Shown here: positions 45,193 to 54,139 of the stretch, piece by piece | Layout: the number at the start of each line of letters is the position of its first letter | How positions within the stretch are numbered: the stretch's first letter is position 1 | NCBI GenBank assembly: GCA_021772985.1 | Contig: JAJFKX010000019.1 | Location: forward strand, 1-64,000 | Length of the DNA stretch: 64,000 bases | DNA from: Gammaproteobacteria bacterium | GTDB taxonomy: Bacteria; Pseudomonadota; Gammaproteobacteria; Xanthomonadales; Wenzhouxiangellaceae | Direction: 5' to 3' | Position numbers and translations under genes: made by a program | The notes under the pieces: generated by a model | Database searches by the model: none | The model's input: the letters and a program-made list of their open reading frames with translations, nothing else | What the model was told of the DNA's origin: nothing

Positions 45193-46002
45193 GTGAGCCA
45201 ATCACCATACATGAACATCGCCATCAGCGCGGCTTGCCGGGCAGGTGAAATTATGCGCCGGGAACAAAACCGGCTGCACCAGCTCACCATCCATCAGAAA
45301 GCACCCAATGACTTTGTCTCAGATGTTGACCTGGCCTGTGAAGCATCCATTATCCAGAGCATTCAGGAATACTACCCTGATCACTGCATAATGGCGGAAG
45401 AAGGCGGCACCACCGGCAACCCGGACAGCGAGTACCGCTGGATCATCGATCCATTGGATGGGACCAGCAATTATCTGCATGGGCTTCCACACTTTGCCGT
45501 TTCCATTGCTTTGGAAATCAGAGGCCGGTTGGTCCATGGCGTGATTTATGACCCTGTGCGTGAAGAACTATTCAGCGCCAGTCGTGGCGAAGGCGCGCTG
45601 TTGAACGATCGCCGCATCCGCTGCAGTAAAAGAACCAGTCTGGAAAACGCTCTGATAGGCACCGGTTTCCCATTTCGGAAGCGCCGCTTAATGCCTGCTT
45701 ATCAAGCCATGTTCAACAGTTTTTTCGATCAATGCGAGGATCTGCGTCGAGCCGGTTCAGCCAGCCTGGATTTGGCTTATGTCGCTGCGGGTCGTTTAGA
45801 TGGTTTTTTTGAGATTGGACTACAACCCTGGGACATGGCTGCCGGTGCACTGATTGTGCGTGAGGCAGGTGGTGTGGTAGTGGACTTTGGTGGCGAAGAC
45901 GATTACATGCAGACCGGCAATATCATTGCCGCACCGTTCAAAGTTGTGCCCGTTATGTTGAAAACCATTCAACCACATAGCGTTGCAGGCATTAAGAAAT
46001 AA
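45193..46002 (+). CDS. suhB: Inositol-1-monophosphatase SuhB
   Basis: 269 residues of the Mg-dependent inositol phosphatase family. Metal sites are in IMAEEGG and IDPLDGTSNYLHGLPHFAVS, and the second block in FFEIGLQPWDMAAGALIVREAGG. In E. coli SuhB also joins the rRNA antitermination complex. The start is GTG at 45193 with GAGCGA upstream; the ATG at 45211 has no ribosome site. About 286 bases separate it from divergent trmJ and contain no other gene that I recognise. Confidence 0.95.
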   Translation: MSQSPYMNIAISAACRAGEIMRREQNRLHQLTIHQKAPNDFVSDVDLACEASIIQSIQEYYPDHCIMAEEGGTTGNPDSEYRWIIDPLDGTSNYLHGLPHFAVSIALEIRGRLVHGVIYDPVREELFSASRGEGALLNDRRIRCSKRTSLENALIGTGFPFRKRRLMPAYQAMFNSFFDQCEDLRRAGSASLDLAYVAAGRLDGFFEIGLQPWDMAAGALIVREAGGVVVDFGGEDDYMQTGNIIAAPFKVVPVMLKTIQPHSVAGIKK

Positions 46003-46097
46003 CGCATGCGGTTATCACAACCAAGTCACTGACAGCCCATTACATTGCCCATGCCAGACTGACATAAATGTATTAACCATTCAGCAAGGATTTAGCA

Positions 46098-48185
46098 TTG
46101 AGCCTACTTAGTAAACTGCCTACCCCTATTTGTGTAGCCGCGATATTTGTTTCAAACAGTTTATTTAGCCAGGTATTACCGGTTTTTTCCGGTATGGATC
46201 GTGAGTTTGATAATCGAACAGCTTTTAATCGCAATTATTCGCCTGAAATTAACCCGGATACCCAACTGGCACGTCAGCAGTTGTTGCAACAACTGGAGGG
46301 TGCTTCTTATAGCGTGGATGCGGCAACTGGTGTGCTTCGCACACTGTCACGACACAGCAACTATTTAACGCCTGCCAACAAGCTGCAGACACCATTGGAC
46401 ATTGCCCTGACATATGTGCGCCGGCATTTACCTGCTTTGGGCCTAAGCAGTTCCGATTTTGAAAATCATGTCATCAGTGACCATGTGTTCACCCAGGTTA
46501 CCGGTGCGCAGCACTACTATTTGAATCAAACACTATACGGAATCTCTGTTTATAACGCGCAATTACAACTGCATATCAATCGTGATGGCCGTTTGATCAG
46601 TGTTAATAACACCTTTATGCCCAATGCTGAAGCCTCCGCTAACAGCGCTACCCCATCACTGACCGCAATTGAAGCCGTACAAGTGTTTGCTGATGATTTA
46701 GGCTTAACTCTGAATCAGGCTGAAGCTGCAGTTATCAGCACCGATTCCGATAATTCTGGCGATACCCGTTTAAGTGTTCCGCTACTATCTGATGATCCTA
46801 TCAACAGTCGTTTGCAATGGCTGCCGATACGGGCTGGACAACTGCGTTTAGTATGGAATATTCAGGTATTGCTGAAGCATGGTCAAAATCAATTTGACGT
46901 AAATATTGATGCCGCTGATGGTCAACTATGGACTCGCTCGGATTGGGTTAGTGAGGCCACTTACAGAGGGTTCAGTCAACCCACTGAAAGCCCAAACCAC
47001 AGTGCTAACCCTCCACCGGGTGACGGTCGGGTATTAATCACTGATCCGGAAGATAGCGCAGCTTCTCCACTGGGCTGGCATGATGACGGCAATACCGCCT
47101 TTACCGTCACCGTTGGCAATAATGTTAATGCGTTTGACGACCAAACCGGCAACACCACCGAATGTGGGCCTGGCTTGATCTGTGATTTCGATTCGCCTAT
47201 CGACTTTGCCAGTCAGGATCCACGTGAATTTGTAAATGCCACTGTAGCCAACGTATTTTATTGGACCAACCTAATCCACGACATCCAGTATCAATATGGT
47301 TTTGATGAACAGGCTGGCAATTTCCAAACCAATAATTTCGCCAATGGTGGATTGGGCAATGATGAAATCACCGCCCGCTCTCAATCCCTTGATGGCGCTT
47401 TTTTATGCCCCAACAATGCGTCATTTGGAAGTCCGCCCGACGGCACCAGCGGTAGACTGACCATGTGTTTGTTTACCACCAGCCCCCGCATTGCATCATC
47501 TTTTGATTCCGCAGTGATTGTGCACGAATACGGTCATGGAATTTCAAACCGATTGATTGGTGGCCCGTCAGCCGCCAGTTGTCTGTCTGGTCGGCAACGT
47601 GCCGGTGAGGGTTACAGTGACTGGTGGGGGCTGGCTTATACAGCATTGCCGGAACATACCGGCGCCACCGGCAGAGGCTTGGGAACCTATCTGATTGGGC
47701 AACCTCCCAATGGGCCTGGAATCCGGCCACAACCGTACAGCACTGATCCTGCAGTGAATAGCTATACCTATGAAACCATCAGAAGCGGTGTCAGCATCCC
47801 CCATGGGGTTGGTTCGGTATGGGCGCAGGCAGCCTGGGAAGTTTACTGGGCACTGGTGGATAAGCATGGCTTCGACCCTGATTTACATAACTCGCTGGGT
47901 GGAAGTGGAAACCAACGCGCTATGTTATACGTGAATGAAGGCATGAAGCTGGTTCCTTGTGGTCCGACTTTTACCGACATGCGAGACGGCATGATCCAGG
48001 CAGCCATCGATAATTTCGGGGGTGGTGATGTCTGCACCATGTGGCAGGCCTTCGCTGCCTTTGGCTTGGGGATAGACGCAGACCCTGCCAACTCAAACAG
48101 CTTGAATGTAACCAACGGCTTCGCGCTTCCGATGGAATGTGGTGAGGCCTTTTTTAACAATGGTTTTGAGCTGGAAGACCAGTAA
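46098..48185 (+). CDS. Secreted M36 (fungalysin-type) metallopeptidase
   Basis: 695 residues starting at TTG 46098, fixed by an AAGGA ribosome site and by the signal peptide it opens (positive Lys6 then hydrophobic). The propeptide (about 60-280) has an FTP-like strand (SVDAATGVLRTLSRHSN) and a PepSY-like part. The catalytic domain has the zinc helix VHEYGHGISNRLIGG near residues 474-488, with the third ligand probably in RAGEGYSDWWGLAYTA. The protein ends AFFNNGFELEDQ, the tail shared with two other exported proteins here. It is probably an extracellular protease with a removable propeptide; type II secretion is a plausible route. Confidence 0.9.
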   Translation: MSLLSKLPTPICVAAIFVSNSLFSQVLPVFSGMDREFDNRTAFNRNYSPEINPDTQLARQQLLQQLEGASYSVDAATGVLRTLSRHSNYLTPANKLQTPLDIALTYVRRHLPALGLSSSDFENHVISDHVFTQVTGAQHYYLNQTLYGISVYNAQLQLHINRDGRLISVNNTFMPNAEASANSATPSLTAIEAVQVFADDLGLTLNQAEAAVISTDSDNSGDTRLSVPLLSDDPINSRLQWLPIRAGQLRLVWNIQVLLKHGQNQFDVNIDAADGQLWTRSDWVSEATYRGFSQPTESPNHSANPPPGDGRVLITDPEDSAASPLGWHDDGNTAFTVTVGNNVNAFDDQTGNTTECGPGLICDFDSPIDFASQDPREFVNATVANVFYWTNLIHDIQYQYGFDEQAGNFQTNNFANGGLGNDEITARSQSLDGAFLCPNNASFGSPPDGTSGRLTMCLFTTSPRIASSFDSAVIVHEYGHGISNRLIGGPSAASCLSGRQRAGEGYSDWWGLAYTALPEHTGATGRGLGTYLIGQPPNGPGIRPQPYSTDPAVNSYTYETIRSGVSIPHGVGSVWAQAAWEVYWALVDKHGFDPDLHNSLGGSGNQRAMLYVNEGMKLVPCGPTFTDMRDGMIQAAIDNFGGGDVCTMWQAFAAFGLGIDADPANSNSLNVTNGFALPMECGEAFFNNGFELEDQ
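48147..48185 (+). other. C-terminal tail, Phe-Asn-Asn-Gly-Phe-Glu form
   Basis: The M36 peptidase ends FFNNGFELEDQ, directly after its catalytic domain. FNNGFE here, FSDGFE in the LamG protein (63282-63314) and FRDSYE in the large secreted protein (4366-4395) share spacing and chemistry while the domains before them do not resemble each other. Confidence 0.55.
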
Positions 48186-48426
48186 CTAGCTGGCCTTCTG
48201 GGCAGGTAGACAATCTGGCTTTTGCTGCCGAAAATAATCAACCCGGCCAACCATGAAGTCGTTCTTAATACGCTCTGTTACGCAATACATAGTCGGCAAA
48301 TTAGCTGCCTGCTCTAATAATAAATAATGACTCACCCGAGCACCCTCTCAAGCAAGGTCATGTGCTTTCCAAACTGCCATAGGGCTCTCGATAAACCTGT
48401 AAAAGTGATTTTAAACTCCAGATTAA

Positions 48427-48963
48427 CTATTTTTTGACTGGCCTTTTCTGCAGTTTTCGTTGGAGTGTACGTCGATGCATATTCATTCGTCGCGCAGCCT
48501 CTGAGATATTGCCATCACACTCTTGTAGCACTCTCTGCAAATGTTCCCACTCCATACGTCTTACGCTCATCGGTTCGTTCGGCGCAGTCATCGGGCTGGG
48601 CTTATATTCACCACGCAATGCTTGCATGATTTGATCTATCCCGGCAGGTTTGGTCAGATACTCACTTGCACCAAGCTTAATAGCCTGAACCGCCGTGGTT
48701 ATACTCGCAAAGCCGGTCAGCACCACGATTCGAACTGAAGGATTCAGCTCCAGCAATGGAGTAATCAGTTCCAAGCCTGAGTCCCCATTCAGATTAAGAT
48801 CCAGTACAACATAATCTGCGGCGACAGCTGCGGCTGTCGTCAATGCCTGAGCTGCCTGAGTACACACCGTTGGCTGAAATCCGTGTCGAATCAAAGACTC
48901 TGACAATAACTTACCAAACACCGCATCATCTTCAATCACCAGTATTTGCCGTACATCAGTCAA
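48427..48963 (-). CDS. regA: RegA/PrrA-type response regulator
   Basis: 178 residues. The receiver domain has the phospho-acceptor Asp55 (VVLDLNLNGDSG), the acid pair Asp12/Asp13 and the lysine in YLTKPAG. The C-terminus is a Fis-type helix-turn-helix, ISEAARRMNMHRRTLQRKLQ, nearly the invariant RegA DNA-binding helix. It starts at TTG 48963, whose bases overlap the regB stop as TTGA, so translation is coupled. RegA controls redox-responsive genes such as those for respiration and carbon or nitrogen fixation in other bacteria. Confidence 0.92.
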   Translation of the reverse strand: MTDVRQILVIEDDAVFGKLLSESLIRHGFQPTVCTQAAQALTTAAAVAADYVVLDLNLNGDSGLELITPLLELNPSVRIVVLTGFASITTAVQAIKLGASEYLTKPAGIDQIMQALRGEYKPSPMTAPNEPMSVRRMEWEHLQRVLQECDGNISEAARRMNMHRRTLQRKLQKRPVKK

Positions 48964-50261
48964 TCCAGGTCTCCATCCAGTGAATTCTCAACCAGCAGTT
49001 GCTCCAATGGCAGGCGCACCGAAGCCACTGTTCCACCATTATTTCCAGGCCGGTGAGCAACTTCGCCACCCAGTCGCTCAATCACCGAACTGGCAAGCAA
49101 TAAGCCTATGCCAAGGCCATGCTGATCTGCCTTGCTACTAACCGGCTTGCGGCCAATTCGCCTGGCAATGCCCTGGCTGATTCCTGGCCCACGATCTTCA
49201 ATTTCAATGATCAAATCCTGTCCTTGCAGGCTGGCAATCATCTGAATGGTTTCTGCTGATGCATCAGCAGCATTGTTCAACAAGCTGCTTAAAGATTGAA
49301 ATAGAGTCTCATCGGCCAATATTCTCACATTAGGGACTGATCCTTTCCAACATAATTTTACTGCTGTATCCGGCCGCAGCAGCTGCCAACGGCGCAACAA
49401 ACTGTCGAGTAATTGCGCCGGCGTCATTGCCAGGCCGGCTTTGGCATGCAGTTCATTTCCATGCATGGATAAACTAGACAATAACTGTTTACAGCGTTGA
49501 ATTTGTGACTTCAACAGTAACAAACGTCGATGGCTGTTTTCCTGGTCACTGTTATCTGCTTGCAGATCGTCTACCAGCAACATCATACTGGCCAATGGTG
49601 TCCCCAGCTCATGCGCTGCCCCAGCTGCCATCGCCCCCAATGCAATCACCCGCTCATCACGTAATGCCTGCTCCCTGACCTTGGCCAGCTGGGTTTCGCG
49701 CTCACGCAGGGCATGGCCCATACCTGTCACAAAATAAGCTACCAGTGCCGCGATAAACACCAACCCCAACCACATCCCCTGCAGGTGCAGGTCAAAACCA
49801 TTTTGTATGTTGTGCTGCACATGTACTTGCGGCGTTAACCAAAGTAGTAGTGTATAGGCTGCAATCGACATACCAGTCACTAACCAGATTGCGGCAGATG
49901 GCAGTGTTGCCGCAGCCACGATAACCGGCAGCAAAAACAATAAGGTAAATGGATTGGCAGAACCGCCGCTGTATTGTAGAAACAACCATATCAACAGCAG
50001 ATCCAGGGCTAGATTGGCAATAAAAAACCATTCCTTAATATCCTGCCGGGTTCGTAACCACCAACTCATCGCTGTGTTCATGCCGGCGTAAGCAACCAGC
50101 ACCAGCCAGGCAATCACAGAGTGGCTGATCAGTTCAAAACCGGTATTCGCCAATAACAGCAAAGCCATGCTGCCGGTAATAATGAACCAACGCAGCGCTA
50201 TCAGACGAATCAAGTTAGCAGCGAGCGGCGCTTTTCCAGGTAAATGTTGTTTTGGGTTCAA
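48960..50261 (-). CDS. regB: RegB/PrrB-type redox sensor histidine kinase
   Basis: 433 residues with six membrane helices (about 20-180). The phospho-accepting His217 is in GAMAAGAAHELGTPLAS. The two features by which RegB senses redox are both here: the heptapeptide GGSANPF (about 99-105), matching the quinone-binding GGxxNPF, and a cysteine (Cys257, IQRCKQLL) exactly 40 residues after the histidine, as for His225/Cys265 in Rhodobacter RegB. The ATPase domain has NNAADAS, IEDRGPGIS and GLGIGLLLA. It works with RegA next to it. Confidence 0.93.
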   Translation of the reverse strand: MNPKQHLPGKAPLAANLIRLIALRWFIITGSMALLLLANTGFELISHSVIAWLVLVAYAGMNTAMSWWLRTRQDIKEWFFIANLALDLLLIWLFLQYSGGSANPFTLLFLLPVIVAAATLPSAAIWLVTGMSIAAYTLLLWLTPQVHVQHNIQNGFDLHLQGMWLGLVFIAALVAYFVTGMGHALRERETQLAKVREQALRDERVIALGAMAAGAAHELGTPLASMMLLVDDLQADNSDQENSHRRLLLLKSQIQRCKQLLSSLSMHGNELHAKAGLAMTPAQLLDSLLRRWQLLRPDTAVKLCWKGSVPNVRILADETLFQSLSSLLNNAADASAETIQMIASLQGQDLIIEIEDRGPGISQGIARRIGRKPVSSKADQHGLGIGLLLASSVIERLGGEVAHRPGNNGGTVASVRLPLEQLLVENSLDGDLD

Positions 50262-50441
50262 GAATTAGCCCTTGGTTATCTACTCAGAGCATATACCCAT
50301 CCCCCTGGTACAAGTCAAACATACTGCAGCAGCTGCGACAATTGGCCGCATTCCATCTCCTCAACTAAAGTGACAGAATAATCGACAGGATAAAAGGTTT
50401 GCTGAACTTCACCCAGCCAGGCTAAATCATAATATTTAGCT

Positions 50442-50518
50442 GGATTTTAACGCTGGTTTTGGTTTGTTTCCTAATCTCAATACCCTTAATTGATCGCGCT
50501 TACAGCGCGATCTTTTTT
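50442..50518 (+). ncRNA. Candidate small RNA ending in an orphan terminator
   Basis: A strong plus-strand terminator at 50492-50518 has no plus-strand gene before it: the genes on both sides read leftward. A TTCACC (50408) and TAATAT (50430) pair with 16-base spacing could be a promoter, giving an RNA of roughly 75-80 nt from about 50442. This is only a guess from the unpaired terminator. The rest of 50262-50696 holds the regB promoter region and no recognised gene. Confidence 0.3.
50492..50518 (+). terminator. Orphan Rho-independent terminator
   Basis: GATCGCGCT-TAC-AGCGCGATC followed by TTTTTT on the plus strand, a strong intrinsic terminator. No plus-strand coding gene lies within 2 kb upstream. 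Confidence 0.85.
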
Positions 50519-50696
50519 ATTTCAGACAACTGTCATTCACTGCAACTTTCCTGACCAATAAAGCTCGCATAAATTAGCAGATTGCAGTCGATCAACTCTT
50601 AAAATAAGCAACTGTATCGGATACCCAGGTTCACCAACATCTTTGTTTACAAAAATATTGGTGAACCCAAGCTCCCCTGAATTAACAGCACGATAA

Positions 50697-53600
50697 CTAT
50701 AATGCTGCCTGGCATTCCTGCACCAGTTCAGCCACCGTTTTTTCATAGGTTTGCTGATTACCGGTGATGGAAGGTGCAGTGGCTGTATCGGTTGCCTTCA
50801 CTGTTATTATCCAATCCAACACGCCGGATATATCCCCCCCGCCAAGTGACACAGTATGGAACCCGTTAGCCGGACTGCTTGGCGGATTACCCCAGGGGGC
50901 ACCGTTCAGCTGGATGTCCAACGCAGCCAGGCTCCCTGAGTCATCCCAGAATCCAACCTTGAACTCGCTTGGGTGTAAACAATCTGTGCCTGGAACCAGG
51001 GCCGCATCCACAGTTGGGTGGTAGCGGTCATAATGGTATTGGTAAGACTTGCCCGGCATATCGGCAGGCGCATGATTATCAATCCATTGGGCCAGTTCAT
51101 GCACCCAGCGTGCTGCTGCTGGATTAGTGCCGTCACAGATCTGCAACGAAGCATGAATACTGCTAAAACGATAACCACATTTTTCCGGAGAACCGTTGCT
51201 GCAGGTACTGTAATCAGGAAACTCCGGTTGATATTGAACCCGGTCGTTATAACGGCCATCGGTTCTTGCCCCGTATGCAGCCCAGAACAACCTGCTGCTG
51301 TTAGCACCATAACGATCGATGTATTTCCTTGAGAACAATTGATCCAAAGGATTACCCGCTACCGGATTGCCATTGCTGAAGCTATTCAGTTTGGTTTGAT
51401 CATAGGAAAAAGCCTGTCTGCCGTCATCGGCTACTGTAGGCGTGGCATTTTGCTCATGGCAGGAATTGCAGTTAGCATCCAGATCAGCTGAAATATCCTG
51501 CCACACAGGGATATCCATTACCGGATTCGTTGAACTGGCCAATTGTGGCTGGCACATTGCATCATATTCAATATAGGTGGTCTGCCGCACGGTGTCTAAA
51601 GGTGAAATCAATGCACTGGATGAATCACTGGTACTCCAATCGATGCTGGAACCAGGCTCAATCCGATGGTTATGACAACCACCACAATCCACCCGCGTTT
51701 CCATCGGCTTCAAGCTGTGCCAGGATCTCACGTCTGCTAATTTGGCACCATTTTTATCAATTAGATGAAATTCCACCGGGGCATTGGCCGGCACAATCGC
51801 CTTGAACGATGAATCCAGTTGGCCCAGCATACCCAGCTCAAATACACCCAATAAACGCTTGGATTCCTTGGAACTGTTTTTATCGGTGGAGTAACCACGA
51901 TTATTTGACGAAAAACTATTCTCACTGATTCGGTTACTGGTCAAATACAAGGCAATCCCAAAAATATCGGACATACCCGGCATAGTGCAAGAACCGGTTT
52001 GATTTAAGATATTCCCGGTTAGCGTCCCGGTTGTATCTTCCACCATTAATCGACTTAAATTAGCGATATTGTTGTACAGGTTATCGACCTTGCCGTCATT
52101 TTGCTCAAATGGATCGTAATAATCATTCGCGGTAAAGCGACAGTCAATTGGCGTGACATCGGTGTTATAAAGTGCTGAAGTACCCAGCATACCAAACGGT
52201 GAACCCGCCGGTTCAGGGAAATTATTGTCGATAGGACTGGTTGGTGGCTGCTGCTGGGCATTGCCGCCCGGATCAGGGACTCCTGTCAATCGATGTGTCC
52301 AATCAATGACAGGCTTCGGCCACAAGGCGCTCCATTTTGCGGTCTTGGCTCGCACCACCGGTTGATAAGCACTCGGATTGGTTGAGGGGTTGGCAGCCTC
52401 CAGATCCGTGAACACTATTTCCGGATTATAGGTATGCTGCTGGTTTTTATGATTGGCGATCCCTGGATCATAAGCCAAAAACAGCTCATCCGGGCCACCA
52501 CAGCCAGGTGTGGTGAACTTACCGATCGGGCCTGGATTATCGCTGGTAATAACACCTGAAGTGATTTTTACAGAATTATATTGCTTAGGCACAACTCCAT
52601 AAGTCACCGGGTCGTTATAAATATTTTTACCGACATCGACCATCGGCTGCGAGATAACAGCGCCGAAGCCATTGTTATTAATATTGTAATATTGAGCAAC
52701 CAGCTCATAATCACCGGCCGGCAGTTGCGCGCTGTGGTTGTTCTTTACGCAGAAAGTGCTTAAATGCGCCGCCTCATTGCCGATGCCATAGCCATATAAG
52801 GGTGTCCATTGATGGCCGATAACCTGTTGCATATGCCACTGCCGGTTTTCTTCAGTATTGGCTTGATAAGAAAATGCGTAGCCAACCCGCATCCGGTTGG
52901 GGCTGATCGCTGAAGTGGTTGTGTAGTATTGCTCCTGCTTGATATTGCTCAGCTCATACTCATTACTTACAAAATCAATATCAGCTGAGAATAAATTAAA
53001 ATTCCTGTTCTTACGGTTTTGCCGCGTATTGGAATTACCCAGTTGTCGCTGGGTTCCGGTATACAGCAGTTTACGTCCGTATGCGGTGTCAATTTCTATC
53101 GCACCGGTATAAACAACGCCTGCGGGAAAATTGTTTTCAGTGGTTTCGGCTGCATCAGCATTCATGGCATCAGCATATTCCTGACCTGGCAGCGTTTGCG
53201 TCAATCGGGAAAATTCCAGCTGCGCTGGTGCCAGTGACCAGTTATTGATCAACGGTTCCAAGTCAATCACATATAAATCGCCACCAAGTGTCCAGCCTTC
53301 AAAATTGGAATGACCGGTAGACTGGCAACAAAACTGCGGAAGGTTGGTGGCATCATGCACGTAGGTAAAGTAAACCAATGTACCATCGATGGAAATACTG
53401 GGCTCCACCACTGAGCCAATGATATGAGGTACGCTGGGGTCATTGATCGGGGCATCCACTTCAGCAGCATGGACAGAGGGGATAGGAAACAATTTTTTCG
53501 CTACGCCGTTGGGTAACACTATCCACAGTTGCTGACCACCAAGGGGGACACCAACCTCGGTAACATCAGTACCGAAGTTGCCGCCATTCCAAACTGCACT

Positions 53601-53810
53601 ATCTCGATAAGAGGCAACAAACACAATGGGGTAATCTGGTTTTTTAAACGTACCGGGTTTGGTTTTCCAGGTATCAAACCGCGGGACTGGTAACGGTATA
53701 GGTACAGGAACGACTCCCGGGCCAGGCAGCACAGTTTGTGCGCTGGCGTAAAAACTGATTAAAACGAAAATTATTAGGCCAAACAGGCAATAAAAACGAG
53801 TACGTATCAT
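50697..53810 (-). CDS. Large exported di-heme protein, hydrazine synthase alpha-like
   Basis: 1037 residues behind a strong AAGGAGG ribosome site. A signal peptide (about 1-24) is followed by a proline-rich linker (VPVPIPLPVPRF) and a beta-propeller-like region (SVVEPSISIDGTLVYFTYVHD, then PNRMRVGYAFSYQ). Two class c heme motifs follow: CGGCH near residue 708 and CNSCH near 778. The layout, a propeller-like middle domain with C-terminal CxxCH sites, resembles the hydrazine synthase alpha-subunit family, whose relatives are widespread in bacteria unable to make hydrazine. I infer a periplasmic or extracellular electron-transfer or redox enzyme. The substrate is unknown, and no cytochrome maturation or partner genes are near. 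Confidence 0.72.
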   Translation of the reverse strand: MIRTRFYCLFGLIIFVLISFYASAQTVLPGPGVVPVPIPLPVPRFDTWKTKPGTFKKPDYPIVFVASYRDSAVWNGGNFGTDVTEVGVPLGGQQLWIVLPNGVAKKLFPIPSVHAAEVDAPINDPSVPHIIGSVVEPSISIDGTLVYFTYVHDATNLPQFCCQSTGHSNFEGWTLGGDLYVIDLEPLINNWSLAPAQLEFSRLTQTLPGQEYADAMNADAAETTENNFPAGVVYTGAIEIDTAYGRKLLYTGTQRQLGNSNTRQNRKNRNFNLFSADIDFVSNEYELSNIKQEQYYTTTSAISPNRMRVGYAFSYQANTEENRQWHMQQVIGHQWTPLYGYGIGNEAAHLSTFCVKNNHSAQLPAGDYELVAQYYNINNNGFGAVISQPMVDVGKNIYNDPVTYGVVPKQYNSVKITSGVITSDNPGPIGKFTTPGCGGPDELFLAYDPGIANHKNQQHTYNPEIVFTDLEAANPSTNPSAYQPVVRAKTAKWSALWPKPVIDWTHRLTGVPDPGGNAQQQPPTSPIDNNFPEPAGSPFGMLGTSALYNTDVTPIDCRFTANDYYDPFEQNDGKVDNLYNNIANLSRLMVEDTTGTLTGNILNQTGSCTMPGMSDIFGIALYLTSNRISENSFSSNNRGYSTDKNSSKESKRLLGVFELGMLGQLDSSFKAIVPANAPVEFHLIDKNGAKLADVRSWHSLKPMETRVDCGGCHNHRIEPGSSIDWSTSDSSSALISPLDTVRQTTYIEYDAMCQPQLASSTNPVMDIPVWQDISADLDANCNSCHEQNATPTVADDGRQAFSYDQTKLNSFSNGNPVAGNPLDQLFSRKYIDRYGANSSRLFWAAYGARTDGRYNDRVQYQPEFPDYSTCSNGSPEKCGYRFSSIHASLQICDGTNPAAARWVHELAQWIDNHAPADMPGKSYQYHYDRYHPTVDAALVPGTDCLHPSEFKVGFWDDSGSLAALDIQLNGAPWGNPPSSPANGFHTVSLGGGDISGVLDWIITVKATDTATAPSITGNQQTYEKTVAELVQECQAAL

Positions 53811-54139
53811 GACACCCTCCTTAGTGTTTCATTGATAGCTCCTTGGTTAGGCCCTGCTTGGTTGCCACGATCTGTAACACTTAATACCTGCTCATTTAAT
53901 GACACCTACACTCGATCGGTGCCGGACACGCTGGCTTCCCTGCAAGGTGGATTCAGATTATTGGTTTACTGGTAATTATGGAAATTAAATTTTTTAATCA
54001 CCCGATTAGAAAAACTGATGATCCGCTTGTACCAATCGGATTGGCCTGAACAACCTGTTTATTAAGGAGCGTCTGTGATTTAATCGATGCTTGCTGCACA
54101 GACTGCTTCATGCCTGCTTAAATCATTAGACTGCACACC
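53811..54139. other. Intergenic region upstream of the di-heme protein
   Basis: About 330 bases between two leftward genes. It should hold the promoter of the di-heme protein. I saw no RNA gene, no strong hairpin and no ORF with a ribosome site. Confidence 0.4.

Noticed and set aside
52700-53420. Possible third heme site at the CCQSTGH segment of the di-heme protein
   Set aside because: The spacing is not CxxCH; only CGGCH and CNSCH fit.
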